DNA from: Tardiphaga alba
Lineage (GTDB): Bacteria > Pseudomonadota > Alphaproteobacteria > Rhizobiales > Xanthobacteraceae
DNA: 64,000 nt
Direction: 5' to 3'
Assembly (NCBI RefSeq): GCF_018279705.1
Contig: NZ_CP036498.1
Coordinates: forward strand, 1,133,001-1,197,000
The notes under the pieces are model-generated. The model did no database searches. It was given only the letters and a program-made list of their open reading frames with translations, and was not told the DNA's origin. Positions 16,092 to 26,067 of this stretch are shown here, one piece after another. The translations under genes and the position numbers were made by a program. Positions within the stretch are counted from its first letter, which is position 1. Each line of letters opens with the position of its first letter.

Positions 16092-17627
16092 GTGGGTCAG
16101 ATCTACGACCTCGCAATCATTGGTGGTGGTGTGAACGGTTGCGGAATTGCCCGCGACGCGGTCGGCCGCGGCAATTCGGTGTTTCTCTGCGAGATGAATG
16201 ATCTGGCGTCGGGCACCTCGTCCTGGTCCACCAAGCTGATCCATGGCGGCCTGCGCTATCTCGAATATTACGACTTCAAGCTGGTTCGGCACGCGCTGCT
16301 GGAGCGCGAGGTGTTGTGGGCGATCGCCCCGCACATCATCCGCCCGCTGCGCTTCGTGCTGCCGCATCACGCCGGGTTGCGGCCGGCCTGGCTGCTGCGT
16401 CTTGGCCTGTTCCTTTACGACCATATCGGCGGCCGCAAGCTGTTGCCGGTAACCCGCACGCTCGATCTCACGCGCGACGAGACGGGCAAGCCGCTGACGC
16501 CCGGGCGGTTCACGCGCGGCTTCGAGTATTCCGATTGCTCGGTTGATGACGCGCGCTTGGTGGTGCTCACCGCGCGTGATGCCGCCGATCGCGGCGCCGA
16601 CATCCGCACCCGCAGCCGCGCCGTGGAGATCCGCCAGGCCGACGGCATCTGGCAGGTCACCGTCGAGAATGTGCTGACCCATGCGCGCGAGACGATCGGC
16701 GCACGCACGCTGGTCAATGCCGGCGGACCGTGGGTCGAGAACGTGCTGGCCGCCGGCGCTGGCGTGAATGCGAAAGCGAAAGTGCGGCTCGTGCAGGGCT
16801 CGCACATCGTCGTGCCGAAGCTGTATGCGCATGACCGTGCCTATATCTTCCAGAATGCGGATGGCCGCATCGTTTTCGCGATCCCGTATCAGAACGACTT
16901 CACGCTGATCGGCACCACCGATGTCGACTATCACGGCGATCCCGGCAACGTGAAAATCACGCCGGACGAAATCGCCTATCTCTGCAGCTCGGTCAGCGAA
17001 TATTTCGCCAAGCCCGTGCTGGCCGATGATGTGGTGTGGACCTATTCGGGCGTACGGCCGCTCTATGACGACGGCGCCAGCGACGCCAAGGCGGCAACGC
17101 GGGACTATGTGTTCGAGCTCGATCTGCCCAATGGGGTGCCGCTGCTGTCGATCTATGGCGGCAAGATCACAACCTATCGCCGCCTCGCCGAAGAAGCGCT
17201 GGAAAAGCTCGGGCCGTATCTGAAAGGCACCAAGGCGAAAGAGGGCTGGACCGCGCATGCGCCGCTGCCGGGCGGGGACTTCGATGTCTCGTCGGTGGAA
17301 GCACTGACCGCCGAGGTCCAACGCGACTATCCGTTCCTGACGCCGGCGCATGCCAGCCGTCTCGTGCACGCTTATGGCACCCGCACAAGCAAGCTTCTCG
17401 CAAACGCGAAATCCGCCGCCGACCTCGGTCGCGACTTCGGTGCCACATTGACCGAGCGCGAGGTGCGCTATCTGATGGCCCATGAATGGGCCGTGAGTGC
17501 CGAGGACATTGTCTGGCGGCGCTCGAAACTCGGCCTGCGATTGTCAGGGGAGGAGATCGTGGCGCTCGATGCGTGGCTCTCTGCTCATCGTGATGATGCG
17601 TCCGCTCAGGCGGAGGCGCGCGCATGA
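16092..17627 (+). CDS. glpD: Glycerol-3-phosphate dehydrogenase, FAD-dependent
   Basis: Oxidises sn-glycerol-3-phosphate to dihydroxyacetone phosphate at the inner membrane and passes electrons to quinone. The N-terminus YDLAIIGGGVNGCGIARDA is the FAD-binding Rossmann motif, followed by the family signature ASGTSSWSTKLIHGGLRYLE. The C-terminal domain is present (ALTAEVQRDYPFLTPAHASRLVHAYG). I chose the GTG at 16092, which gives 511 residues (usual for GlpD) and follows GGGGAAG; the longer frame from 15999 has no homology and would include the operator palindrome. The stop overlaps the next start (ATGA), so it heads the glpD-glpSTPQUV operon. Confidence 0.93.
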   Translation: MGQIYDLAIIGGGVNGCGIARDAVGRGNSVFLCEMNDLASGTSSWSTKLIHGGLRYLEYYDFKLVRHALLEREVLWAIAPHIIRPLRFVLPHHAGLRPAWLLRLGLFLYDHIGGRKLLPVTRTLDLTRDETGKPLTPGRFTRGFEYSDCSVDDARLVVLTARDAADRGADIRTRSRAVEIRQADGIWQVTVENVLTHARETIGARTLVNAGGPWVENVLAAGAGVNAKAKVRLVQGSHIVVPKLYAHDRAYIFQNADGRIVFAIPYQNDFTLIGTTDVDYHGDPGNVKITPDEIAYLCSSVSEYFAKPVLADDVVWTYSGVRPLYDDGASDAKAATRDYVFELDLPNGVPLLSIYGGKITTYRRLAEEALEKLGPYLKGTKAKEGWTAHAPLPGGDFDVSSVEALTAEVQRDYPFLTPAHASRLVHAYGTRTSKLLANAKSAADLGRDFGATLTEREVRYLMAHEWAVSAEDIVWRRSKLGLRLSGEEIVALDAWLSAHRDDASAQAEARA

Positions 17628-18700
17628 GCGTCACCCTCGATCACGTCTCGCAGATGGTGGATGGCATCACGACCATCCGCGATGTGTCGCTGACACTTGA
17701 GCGCGGCAGCCTCAGCGTGCTGCTCGGTCCGACGCTGGCCGGCAAGACCTCGATCATGCGTTTGCTCGCCGGTCTCGACAAGCCCGCGCAAGGCCGCGTG
17801 TTGGTGGATGGCAAGGACGTCACCGGCATCGACATCCGCAAGCGCTCGGTGGCGATGGTCTATCAGCAATTCATCAACTACCCCTCTTTCACGGTCTATG
17901 AGAACATCGCCTCGCCGCTGCGCGTGCAGGGCAAGCCCAAGGCGGAGATCGAGACCCGCGTGCGCGAGGCCGCGGCGCTGCTCAAGCTCGAGCCCTATCT
18001 CAACCGCACGCCGTTGCAGCTCTCCGGCGGCCAGCAGCAGCGCACCGCCATCGCCCGCGCGCTGGTGAAGGGCGCCGATCTCGTGCTGCTCGACGAGCCG
18101 CTGGCGAATCTCGATTACAAGCTCCGCGAGGAGCTGCGCACAGAGCTGCCAAAGATCTTCGAGGCCTCCGGCGCGATCTTCGTCTATGCGACCACGGAGC
18201 CGTCCGAAGCATTGCTGCTCGGCGGCCGCACCGCCTGCCTGTGGGAAGGCGAGGTGCTGCAATTCGGCGAGACGCCAAAGGTCTATCGCAAGCCGGATAC
18301 GCTGAAAGTCGCCGAGGTGTTTTCCGATCCGCCGCTGAATTCGGTGGGCATCGAAAAGCGCGGCGACAGCGTGCAATATGCCGGCGGCGTGAGCGCGCCG
18401 GCTGATGGCCTCTATGCGTCGCTGCCGGATGGCAGCTATCGCATCGGTTTCCGCGCCCATCAACTTGGCGTCGGTAATGCCACTGCCGGGCACCACGTCT
18501 TTCCTGCCGAGGTGACGGTGACCGAAATCACCGGCTCGGAAAGTTTTGTCCATGTGAAGCACGGCTCCTCCGATTGGGTCTCGGTGCTGCAGGGTATCCG
18601 CGAGTTCGTGCCCGGCGACCGGCTCGATGCCATCATCGATCCCGCCAACATTTTTGTGTTCGACAGCAGCGACCGGTTGGTCGCGGCACCGGCGATGTAG
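17624..18700 (+). CDS. glpS: Glycerol ABC importer ATP-binding protein GlpS
   Basis: One of two ATPases of the rhizobial glycerol importer (GlpSTPQUV). The 358 residues comprise the nucleotide-binding domain and a C-terminal OB-type regulatory domain (TOBE) as in carbohydrate importers. Walker A is GPTLAGKTS (35-43), the signature LSGGQ is at 133-137, and Walker B LVLLDE ends in catalytic Glu158. The switch (H-loop) position, normally His in VTHDQ-EA, is Thr191 in VYATTEPSEA, so this subunit lacks a key catalytic residue. GlpT has the complementary defect; see findings. Overlaps glpD by four bases and precedes glpT by ten bases. Confidence 0.9.
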   Translation: MSVTLDHVSQMVDGITTIRDVSLTLERGSLSVLLGPTLAGKTSIMRLLAGLDKPAQGRVLVDGKDVTGIDIRKRSVAMVYQQFINYPSFTVYENIASPLRVQGKPKAEIETRVREAAALLKLEPYLNRTPLQLSGGQQQRTAIARALVKGADLVLLDEPLANLDYKLREELRTELPKIFEASGAIFVYATTEPSEALLLGGRTACLWEGEVLQFGETPKVYRKPDTLKVAEVFSDPPLNSVGIEKRGDSVQYAGGVSAPADGLYASLPDGSYRIGFRAHQLGVGNATAGHHVFPAEVTVTEITGSESFVHVKHGSSDWVSVLQGIREFVPGDRLDAIIDPANIFVFDSSDRLVAAPAM

Positions 18701-18709
18701 GAGCAAAGC

Positions 18710-19794
18710 ATGGCCCGCATCGATCTCGTCGATCTCGCACAATCCTACAGCGGCAACGATGCCGATCCGGAATCGTTCGCGCTGAAGCCGATCTCCATGA
18801 CCTGGCGGCAGGGTGGCGCCTATGCGCTGCTGGGGCCATCGGGGTGCGGCAAGACCACGCTGCTCAACATGATCTCCGGCATCGTCACGCCGACCCGCGG
18901 CCAGATCCTGTTCGACGGCAAAGATGTCACTCCGCTGCCGACCCAGAAGCGCAACATAGCGCAGGTGTTCCAGTTTCCGGTGATCTACGACACCATGACC
19001 GTGGGCGAGAATCTCGCTTTCCCGCTCAAGAATCGCGGCATGCCGAAGCCGCAGATCGATGCCCGTGTCGCCGAGATCGGCGAACTGCTTGATCTCACGC
19101 CCTATCTGAACCGCAAGGCGACGCGGCTGACGCCCGATGCCAAGCAAAAGATCTCGCTCGGCCGCGGCCTCGTCCGCTCCGACGTCGCCGCCGTGCTGTT
19201 CGACGAACCGCTGACGGTGATCGATCCCGCGCTGAAATGGGAGCTTCGCTCAAAACTGAAGGCGCTGCATCGCGCGCTCGATCTCACCATGATCTATGTG
19301 ACCCATGACCAGACCGAAGCGCTGACCTTCGCCGACACGGTGGTGGTGATGCATGATGGCCGCGTCGTCCAGTCCGGCACGCCGCAGGAGCTGTTCGACA
19401 AGCCCGCGCATACGTTTGTCGGCTATTTCATCGGCTCGCCCGGCATGAATATCGTGCCGGCTGAGGTGAGCGGCCGACAGGCGCGCATCGGCGGTCATGT
19501 CATTGGCCTCGTCAGTAGCTATGACGCGCTGCCATCAGGCGCGAAGATCGAAATCGGCATCCGTCCTGAATTCGTCCATGTCGCGACGCCGGCGAACGAT
19601 CTGCTCACCGCGCAGGTCGAGCGCATCGACGATCTTGGCCGCATCCGCTTCGCCCGCGTCCGCATCGGCGGCGTGAAATTCGCCGCGCGCGTGCCGGATG
19701 GCTTCTCTGTGCCGAGCGACGAGGTCGGACTGGTATTCGATCCGGCGCGGGTCCACGTCTATGCGGACAGCGGCCTTGTGGAAGGGGCGCAGTG

Positions 19795-19795
<1 letters not shown>
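18710..19795 (+). CDS. glpT: Glycerol ABC importer ATP-binding protein GlpT
   Basis: Second ATPase of the glycerol importer, 361 residues, again a nucleotide-binding domain followed by a TOBE-type region. Walker A GPSGCGKTT (42-50), Walker B AVLFDE with Glu166, and switch His199 in YVTHDQTEA are all intact. The ABC signature, normally LSGGQ, is instead LTPDA at 140-144, within LTPDAKQKISLGRG. This glpT is not the E. coli glycerol-3-phosphate antiporter of the same name; it follows the glpSTPQUV nomenclature of Rhizobium. The stop overlaps the start of glpP. Confidence 0.9.
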
Positions 19796-20693
<898 letters not shown>

Positions 20694-20697
<4 letters not shown>

Positions 20698-21503
20698 ACA
20701 ATTCCATCCCCGGCCGCCGCATCATCCTGACGCTGTTCTTGATCTTCCTGCTGCTGCCGATCTACTGGCTCGTCAATATGAGCTTCAAGGAGAATGGCGA
20801 GATTGTCTCGACCATGACCCTATGGCCGCATAAGCCGACGCTGGACAATTACATTCGGATCTTCACCGATGAGAGCTGGTATTCCGGCTACATCAATTCG
20901 CTGAAATACGTGGTCATCAACACCGTGCTGTCGATCTCGTTCGCGCTGCCGGCGGCCTATGCGTTCTCGCGCTATCGCTTCCTCGGCGACAAGCATCTGT
21001 TCTTCTGGCTGCTGTCGAACCGCATGGCGCCGCCCGCGGTGTTTGCGTTGCCGTTCTTCAATCTCTATTCCGCCGTCGGCCTGTTCGACACGCCATGGGC
21101 CGTGGCGCTGGCGCATTGCCTGTTCAATGTTCCGCTCGCCGTCTGGATCCTCGAAGGCTTTGTCTCGGGCGTGCCGCGCGAGATCGACGAAACCGCGTTC
21201 CTCGATGGCTATTCGTTTCCAAAATTCTTCGTGAAAATCCTGATGCCGCTGATTGCTTCGGGCATCGGCGTCGCCGCCTTCTTCTGTTTCATGTTCTCCT
21301 GGGTCGAGCTGTTGCTCGCGCGCACGCTGACCTCGGTGAATGCCAAGCCGATCTCGGCGATCATGACGCGCACGGTGTCGGCCTCGGGCATGGATTGGGG
21401 CCTGCTGGCGGCTGCCGGCGTGCTGACGATCATTCCCGGCGCGCTCGTCATCTGGTTCGTCCGCAATTACATCGCGCGCGGCTTCGCGCTGGGGCGGGTG
21501 TGA
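20694..21503 (+). CDS. glpQ: Glycerol ABC importer permease GlpQ
   Basis: Second permease, 269 residues, MalG/UgpE type. It has an N-terminal helix (IILTLFLIFLLLPIYWLVN), a core of five further helices, and an EAA loop, EIDETAFLDGYSFPKFFVKILMP. The start ATG overlaps the glpP stop. Together GlpP and GlpQ form the channel. The name follows the rhizobial glp scheme and does not denote the E. coli glycerophosphodiesterase GlpQ. A REP-type palindrome lies between this gene and glpU. Confidence 0.9.
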
Positions 21504-21526
21504 TGGTCAAGCGCAAACCTTTCACC

Positions 21527-21608
21527 CGTCATTGCGAGCGAAGCGAAGCAATCCGGTCTTTGCTTGTAGCTTCTGGATTGCTTCGTCGCTGCGCTCCTCG
21601 CAATGACG
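21527..21608. repeat. REP-type intergenic palindrome, class B
   Basis: An 82-bp inverted repeat starts with CGTCATTGCGAGCGAAGCGA and ends with GCTCCTCGCAATGACG; inside, GAAGCAATCC pairs with GGATTGCTTC. Only one copy of this class is in the window. Its position inside the glp operon, between glpQ and glpU, means it is probably transcribed and would fold into a long hairpin in the mRNA. Confidence 0.82.
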
Positions 21609-21627
21609 ACAGAGCGGAGTTCTAGCC

Positions 21628-21957
21628 ATGGATCACATCGCATGGATGGCCTGGACGCCGCCGACTGCGATCTTCTTTGCGGCCATCGCGCTCATGCTCG
21701 GCACCATGACCGTGCTCGCCATCCGCTATCCCGAAGCCGAGCGCATCGGCATCCTGCGCATCCCGACCACGCGTGGCGATCGCCTGTTCCTGTCGCTGAT
21801 CACGGCTGCCGTCATCCATCTCTTGTGGATCGGCTTCATCGGCTCCGATCCGATCGCGACGCTGCCGATCGGCGAGGAGGGTTTTGAAATCTCGAATCTC
21901 TGGTTCGCGACACTGATTTCGCTGGTCGCGGCGGTGGGAATTTTTCGCACCGTCTGA
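21628..21957 (+). CDS. glpU: DUF2160 small membrane protein of the glycerol importer, GlpU
   Basis: A 109-residue inner-membrane protein with three hydrophobic stretches (about 14-31, 52-72 and 86-105). The start MDHIAWMAWTPPTAIFFAAI and the loop ESERIGI-like region EAERIGILRIPTTRGDRLF are typical for DUF2160 proteins that always sit beside this ABC system. Its biochemical role is not established; an accessory subunit of the importer is the natural guess from its invariable position between glpQ and glpV. Confidence 0.87.
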   Translation: MDHIAWMAWTPPTAIFFAAIALMLGTMTVLAIRYPEAERIGILRIPTTRGDRLFLSLITAAVIHLLWIGFIGSDPIATLPIGEEGFEISNLWFATLISLVAAVGIFRTV

Positions 21958-22011
21958 CCGGTCTGGACTGCAGGCACGGGATAACCCGGCCTGAACACAT
22001 GGGAGGAAGAC

Positions 22012-23802
22012 ATGAGGCACCTGACCAAGCAGGCCCGCCGCCCGGCGCGCCACATCATGATGACCAGCGCCATCGCGCTGATGGCCGCGAGCGCGCTGCT
22101 CGCCCCGGCCAAGGCCGATGACGCTGCGATCCAGCGCTGGATCGATAGCGAATTCCAGCCTTCGACGCTCTCGAAGGAAGAGCAGATGAAGGAGCTGCAG
22201 TGGTACGCAAAGGCCGCAGCACCCTTCAAGGGCATGGAGATCAATGTCGTCTCCGAGACCATCACCACACATGAATATGAATCGCGCACGCTCGCGAAAG
22301 CGTTCTCCGAGATCACCGGCATCAAGCTGAAGCACGACCTGATCCAGGAAGGCGACGTGGTCGAGAAGCTGCAGACGCAGATGCAGTCCGGCAAGAATGT
22401 CTATGACGGCTGGATCAACGACTCGGATCTGATCGGCACGCATTTCCGCTACGGCCAGACCATCTCGCTGTCGGACTTCATGACCGGCGAAGGCAAGGAG
22501 GTCACCAGCCCGACCCTCGACATCAAGGACTTTATCGGCACGTCGTTCACGACTGGTCCGGACAAGAAGATGTATCAGCTGCCGGATCAGCAATTCGCGA
22601 ACGTCTACTGGTTCCGCTACGACTGGTTCACCAATCCCGACTACAAGGCCAAGTTCAAGGCGAAGTATGGCTATGACCTCGGCGTGCCCGTGAACTGGTC
22701 GGCCTATGAAGACATCGCCGATTTCTTCACCAACGACATCAAGGAAATCAACGGCACCAAGGTCTATGGCCATATGGATTATGGCAAGAAGGACCCGTCG
22801 CTCGGCTGGCGCTTCACCGATGCGTGGCTCTCCATGGCCGGCAATGGCGACAAGGGCTTGCCGAATGGTTTGCCTGTCGATGAATGGGGCATCCGCATGG
22901 AAGGCTGCCGTCCGGTCGGTTCCTCCATCGAGCGCGGTGGCGACACCAATGGCCCGGCTGCGGTCTATTCGATCGTGAAGTATCTCGACTGGATGAAGAA
23001 ATATGCTCCGCCGCAGGCGCAGGGCATGACCTTCTCGGAGTCCGGTCCGGTGCCGGCGCAGGGCAACATCGCGCAGCAGATGTTCTGGTACACCGCCTTC
23101 ACTGCCGACATGGTGAAGCCGGGCCTGCCGGTGATGAATGCCGATGGCACGCCGAAGTGGCGCATGGCTCCGTCGCCGAAGGGCTCCTATTGGAAAGAAG
23201 GCATGAAACTCGGCTATCAGGACGTGGGCTCGGGCACGCTGCTCAAGTCGACACCGCCGGATCGCCGCAAGGCCGCCTGGCTCTATCTGCAGTTCATCAC
23301 CTCGAAGTCGGTGTCGCTGAAGAAGAGCCATGTCGGTCTCACCTTCATCCGTGAGAGCGATATCTGGGACAAGTCGTTCTCCGAGCGTGCGCCGAAGCTG
23401 GGCGGCTTGATCGAGTTCTATCGCTCGCCGGCCCGCGTGCAGTGGTCGCCCACCGGCAACAATATCCCGGACTATCCGAAGCTGGCGCAGCTGTGGTGGC
23501 AGAATATCGGCGATGCGTCGTCGGGTGCGAAGACGCCGCAGGCGGCGATGGACTCGCTGGCCGCTGCACAGGATTCGGTGCTGGAGCGTCTCGAGCGCTC
23601 GAAGGTGCAGGGCGAGTGCGGTCCGAAGCTGAATAAGAAGGAGACCGCGGAGTTCTGGTACAACAAGTCCGCCAAGGACGGCAACATCGCGCCCCAGCGC
23701 AAGCTGGCGAACGAAAAGCCGAAGGGCGAGACAGTGGACTACGACACGCTGATCAAGTCGTGGCCCGCAACACCTCCGCAGAAGCGCGCGTCGGCGAATT
23801 AA
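22012..23802 (+). CDS. glpV: Glycerol ABC importer periplasmic binding protein GlpV
   Basis: Extracytoplasmic solute-binding protein, 596 residues, unusually long for the family but typical of this glycerol system. An N-terminal signal peptide (basic MRHLTKQARRPARH, hydrophobic MMTSAIALMAASALLAP, cleavage near AKA-DD) exports it. The mature part has family-1 solute-binding character, with many Trp/Tyr residues suited to polyol binding. It is last in the operon and has a GGGAGGAAG ribosome site; a strong terminator follows. As the binding protein it determines that glycerol is the imported substrate, as shown for the Rhizobium homologue. Confidence 0.9.
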   Translation: MRHLTKQARRPARHIMMTSAIALMAASALLAPAKADDAAIQRWIDSEFQPSTLSKEEQMKELQWYAKAAAPFKGMEINVVSETITTHEYESRTLAKAFSEITGIKLKHDLIQEGDVVEKLQTQMQSGKNVYDGWINDSDLIGTHFRYGQTISLSDFMTGEGKEVTSPTLDIKDFIGTSFTTGPDKKMYQLPDQQFANVYWFRYDWFTNPDYKAKFKAKYGYDLGVPVNWSAYEDIADFFTNDIKEINGTKVYGHMDYGKKDPSLGWRFTDAWLSMAGNGDKGLPNGLPVDEWGIRMEGCRPVGSSIERGGDTNGPAAVYSIVKYLDWMKKYAPPQAQGMTFSESGPVPAQGNIAQQMFWYTAFTADMVKPGLPVMNADGTPKWRMAPSPKGSYWKEGMKLGYQDVGSGTLLKSTPPDRRKAAWLYLQFITSKSVSLKKSHVGLTFIRESDIWDKSFSERAPKLGGLIEFYRSPARVQWSPTGNNIPDYPKLAQLWWQNIGDASSGAKTPQAAMDSLAAAQDSVLERLERSKVQGECGPKLNKKETAEFWYNKSAKDGNIAPQRKLANEKPKGETVDYDTLIKSWPATPPQKRASAN

Positions 23803-23823
23803 CGCCGGGCTAGCGAGCAAACA

Positions 23824-23853
23824 AAAAGGCCGGGAGCGATCCCGGCCTTTTCA
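23824..23853 (+). terminator. Rho-independent terminator of the glp operon
   Basis: AAAAGGCCGGGA pairs with TCCCGGCCTTTT around a four-base loop (GCGA), 21 bases after the glpV stop, with T residues on the downstream side. It closes the glpD-glpV transcription unit. Confidence 0.85.
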
Positions 23854-23864
23854 TTTTCGCTCTC

Positions 23865-24009
23865 CTGTCATCACCCGCCCTGGCGCGCAATTGCGCGCTT
23901 GGAGCGGGTGATCCAGTACACGCAGGCGTTAGTGCTTTAATGACTGCAGTCAGTGTCTACTGGATCCCCGCTCCGCGCGCACCTTCGGTGCGCTAGGCGG
24001 GGATGACAG
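23865..24009. repeat. REP-type intergenic palindrome, class A (copy 3), with nested palindrome
   Basis: The ends CTGTCATCACCCGC and GGCGGGGATGACAG pair. The left hairpin stem CACCCGC / GCGGGTG is interrupted by a separate 16-bp palindrome, GCGCGCAATTGCGCGC (23883-23898). The right half has GTGTCTACTGGATC, then a second inserted hairpin GCGCACCTTCGGTGCGC. It lies between the convergent glpV and old-yellow-enzyme genes. Confidence 0.8.
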
Positions 24010-24016
24010 TCGGAGT

Positions 24017-25108
24017 TCACTTCGTTGCCGCCAGCGTCGGGTAATCCGTATATCCCTTCGCGCCGCCACCATAGAACGTCGCCTTGTCCGGCTCGTTCAG
24101 CGGCGCGCCGGCCTTCAGGCGCTCCACCAGATCCGGATTCGAGATGAATGGCTTGCCGAAGGCGATGAGGTCGGCCGCATCCGCCGCGAGCTGCTTCTCG
24201 GCGAGCGCGAAATCGAAGCCGTTATTGGCGATGTAGGTGCCGGCAAACCGCTTGCGCAGGCTGGCATAGTCGAACGGCGCATTGTCGCGCGGGCCGCCGG
24301 TGGCTCCTTCCACCACATGCAGATAGACCAGCTTCTCGGCGCTCAGCCCGTCGGTGATGTAGTCGAACAGCTTTTGTGCGTCGTCGTCGATGGCGGCGTC
24401 ATTGGCGGGAGTCACCGGCGAGATGCGGATGCCGGTCTTGTCGCTGCCGATCTCCTTGGCAACGGCCGCGGCCACTTCGAGCACCAGCTTCGCGCGGTTC
24501 TCGATGGACCCGCCATAGGCATCGGTGCGCTTGTTGGTCGAGGCGCGTGCGAATTGCTCCAGCAGATAGCCATTGGCCGCATGGATTTCGACGCCATCGA
24601 AGCCGGCTTCCACCGCATTCTTCGCGGCACGCTTGTAGTCGTCGATCAGGCCGGGAATTTCCGACAGCTCAAGCGCACGGGGTTCGGAGACATCCGTAAA
24701 ACTGTTGTTCACAAATGTCTTTGTCTTCGCGGTGATTGCCGAAGCCGAGACCGGCTTGCCGCCGTTCGGCTGCAGGCTGGTATGCGAGATGCGGCCGACA
24801 TGCCAGAGCTGGATGAAGATGCGGCCGCCCTTGGCGTGAACGGCGTCGGTGACGTTCTTCCAGCCGGCGACCTGCTCGGGCGTGTAGATGCCGGGCGTGT
24901 CCTGATAGCCCTGGCCCTGCTGCGAGATCTGGCTCGCTTCGGTGATCAGAAGGCCGGCCGATGCGCGCTGGCTGTAGTATTCGGCGGCGAGCGGACCGGG
25001 CACGAAGCCGGGCAGCGCGCGGTTGCGCGTCAGCGGCGCCATCGCGGTGCGGTTGCTCAGCGTGATGTTGCCGAGCTTGTAGGGCTCGAAAAGTTTGGAC
25101 GTGCTCAT
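24017..25108 (-). CDS. Alkene reductase, old yellow enzyme family (NemA-like)
   Basis: FMN-dependent ene-reductase that uses NADPH to reduce activated alkenes, nitrate esters or N-ethylmaleimide. The 363 residues form one TIM barrel. Visible are the N-terminal FEPYKLGNITLSNRTAMAPL, the substrate-binding His/Asn pair in VEIHAANGYLLEQF, and the C-terminal FMN-phosphate region IANNGFDFALAEKQLAADAADLIAFGKPFISNPDL. GGGAGGGAAAG-like purine-rich sequence (complement of 25115-25130) lies before the ATG at 25108. The physiological substrate is unknown. Confidence 0.92.
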   Translation of the reverse strand: MSTSKLFEPYKLGNITLSNRTAMAPLTRNRALPGFVPGPLAAEYYSQRASAGLLITEASQISQQGQGYQDTPGIYTPEQVAGWKNVTDAVHAKGGRIFIQLWHVGRISHTSLQPNGGKPVSASAITAKTKTFVNNSFTDVSEPRALELSEIPGLIDDYKRAAKNAVEAGFDGVEIHAANGYLLEQFARASTNKRTDAYGGSIENRAKLVLEVAAAVAKEIGSDKTGIRISPVTPANDAAIDDDAQKLFDYITDGLSAEKLVYLHVVEGATGGPRDNAPFDYASLRKRFAGTYIANNGFDFALAEKQLAADAADLIAFGKPFISNPDLVERLKAGAPLNEPDKATFYGGGAKGYTDYPTLAATK

Positions 25109-25287
25109 CAGGAAAGCTCCGGGAGGGAAAGTGTGAAGGTAGAACTGCGCATTCGATCAAGGCTTGGCAAGGCGGGCGCAGGCATGGCGATGATGAAAGA
25201 ATATTGGGCCGTAAAAGGCGCGGATTGAACAATGATGACCTTGCCGTTGCGGCAAGAAGCATCGGATTGTTCTCCCCACGCCATCGC

Positions 25288-25797
25288 TCAGTTAGCGCCG
25301 AGATAGTCGCGCTTGCCCACATCGATGCCGCAGGTGCGCAGGATGTCGTGGGCGGTTACCACATGGAAATAGAAGCTCGGCAGCGAAAAGCTGGTGAGGA
25401 ATTGCTGACCGGTGAGGGTGGTTGTCTTGCCGGGGCCGGTGGGGAAAGTGATCTCGCGGGTCTCGGCACCCTCGAACTGTTCGGGCTTGAAGGTCTTCAG
25501 ATAATCGACGGTCCTAGCGATGCGCGCCTGCAATTCGTCGAAGGTGGTTTCGGTATCCGGCACCGAGGGCACCTCGCTGGCCGAGAGCCGCGCGCTGCCC
25601 TTGGTGGCGAAATCGCAAGCCAGTTGCACCTGCCGGCTCAGCGGCAGCATGTCCGGGAAAAGGCGGGTGCCGAGCAGCACCGCAGGCTCGATTTTCTTCG
25701 CCGCCGCATAGGCTTCGGCCTTTTTCAGGCCCGCGGACATGGTGCCCAGCATCTGCAGATAAGCGGGGACGACGGAATCATAGAACGGCATGGGCAT
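25288..25797 (-). CDS. DUF1993 domain-containing protein
   Basis: A 169-residue protein of the DUF1993 family, which has a four-helix DinB-like fold. The opening FYDSVVPAYLQMLGTMSAGLKKAEAYA and the central LFPDMLPLSRQVQLACDFATKGSARL are family-typical, as is SLPSFYFHVVTAHDILRTCGIDVGKRDYLG at the end. No enzymatic activity is established. It lies upstream of, and in the same direction as, the old yellow enzyme, separated by about 180 bases, so co-transcription is possible but not shown. The start at 25797 or the in-frame ATG six bases downstream are equally possible. Confidence 0.82.
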   Translation of the reverse strand: MPMPFYDSVVPAYLQMLGTMSAGLKKAEAYAAAKKIEPAVLLGTRLFPDMLPLSRQVQLACDFATKGSARLSASEVPSVPDTETTFDELQARIARTVDYLKTFKPEQFEGAETREITFPTGPGKTTTLTGQQFLTSFSLPSFYFHVVTAHDILRTCGIDVGKRDYLGAN

Positions 25798-25935
25798 GCT
25801 CTTGTGTGATGCGTTTCAAGGCGCAGCGGCGGGGTCCGAGAAAGATGCTGCTGCATGGACTTGGGGCAGGCCGGAGGATTTCAACCGCCGGGGGATCACA
25901 AAAGAGAACAAATTTGTCGGGGGCGCTCTCTCCCC

Positions 25936-26060
25936 TTGTCATCACCCGCGAAAGCGGGTGATCCAGTAGACACAAGCGTTGGTGGTCGATTCTTGCCGCT
26001 GGTGTCTACTGGATCGCCCGGTCCTGGCGCGCAATTGCGCGCACGGCCGGGCGACGACAA
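25936..26060. repeat. REP-type intergenic palindrome, class A (copy 4), with nested palindrome
   Basis: Ends TTGTCATCACCCGCGAAAGC and GCCGGGCGACGACAA pair. The left half is a CACCCGC/GCGGGTG hairpin followed by ATCCAGTAGACAC, the right half begins GTGTCTACTGGATC, an inverted match. The right hairpin CGCCCGG / CCGGGCG is interrupted by GCGCGCAATTGCGCGC at 26027-26042, the same nested palindrome as in copies 3 and 5. Confidence 0.82.
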
Positions 26061-26067
26061 TTGTGTT

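Noticed and set aside
21622..23820. 732-codon open frame antisense to glpU and glpV
   Set aside because: It mirrors the codon periodicity of glpV, is Arg/Leu/His-rich without domains, and a well-supported gene covers the other strand.
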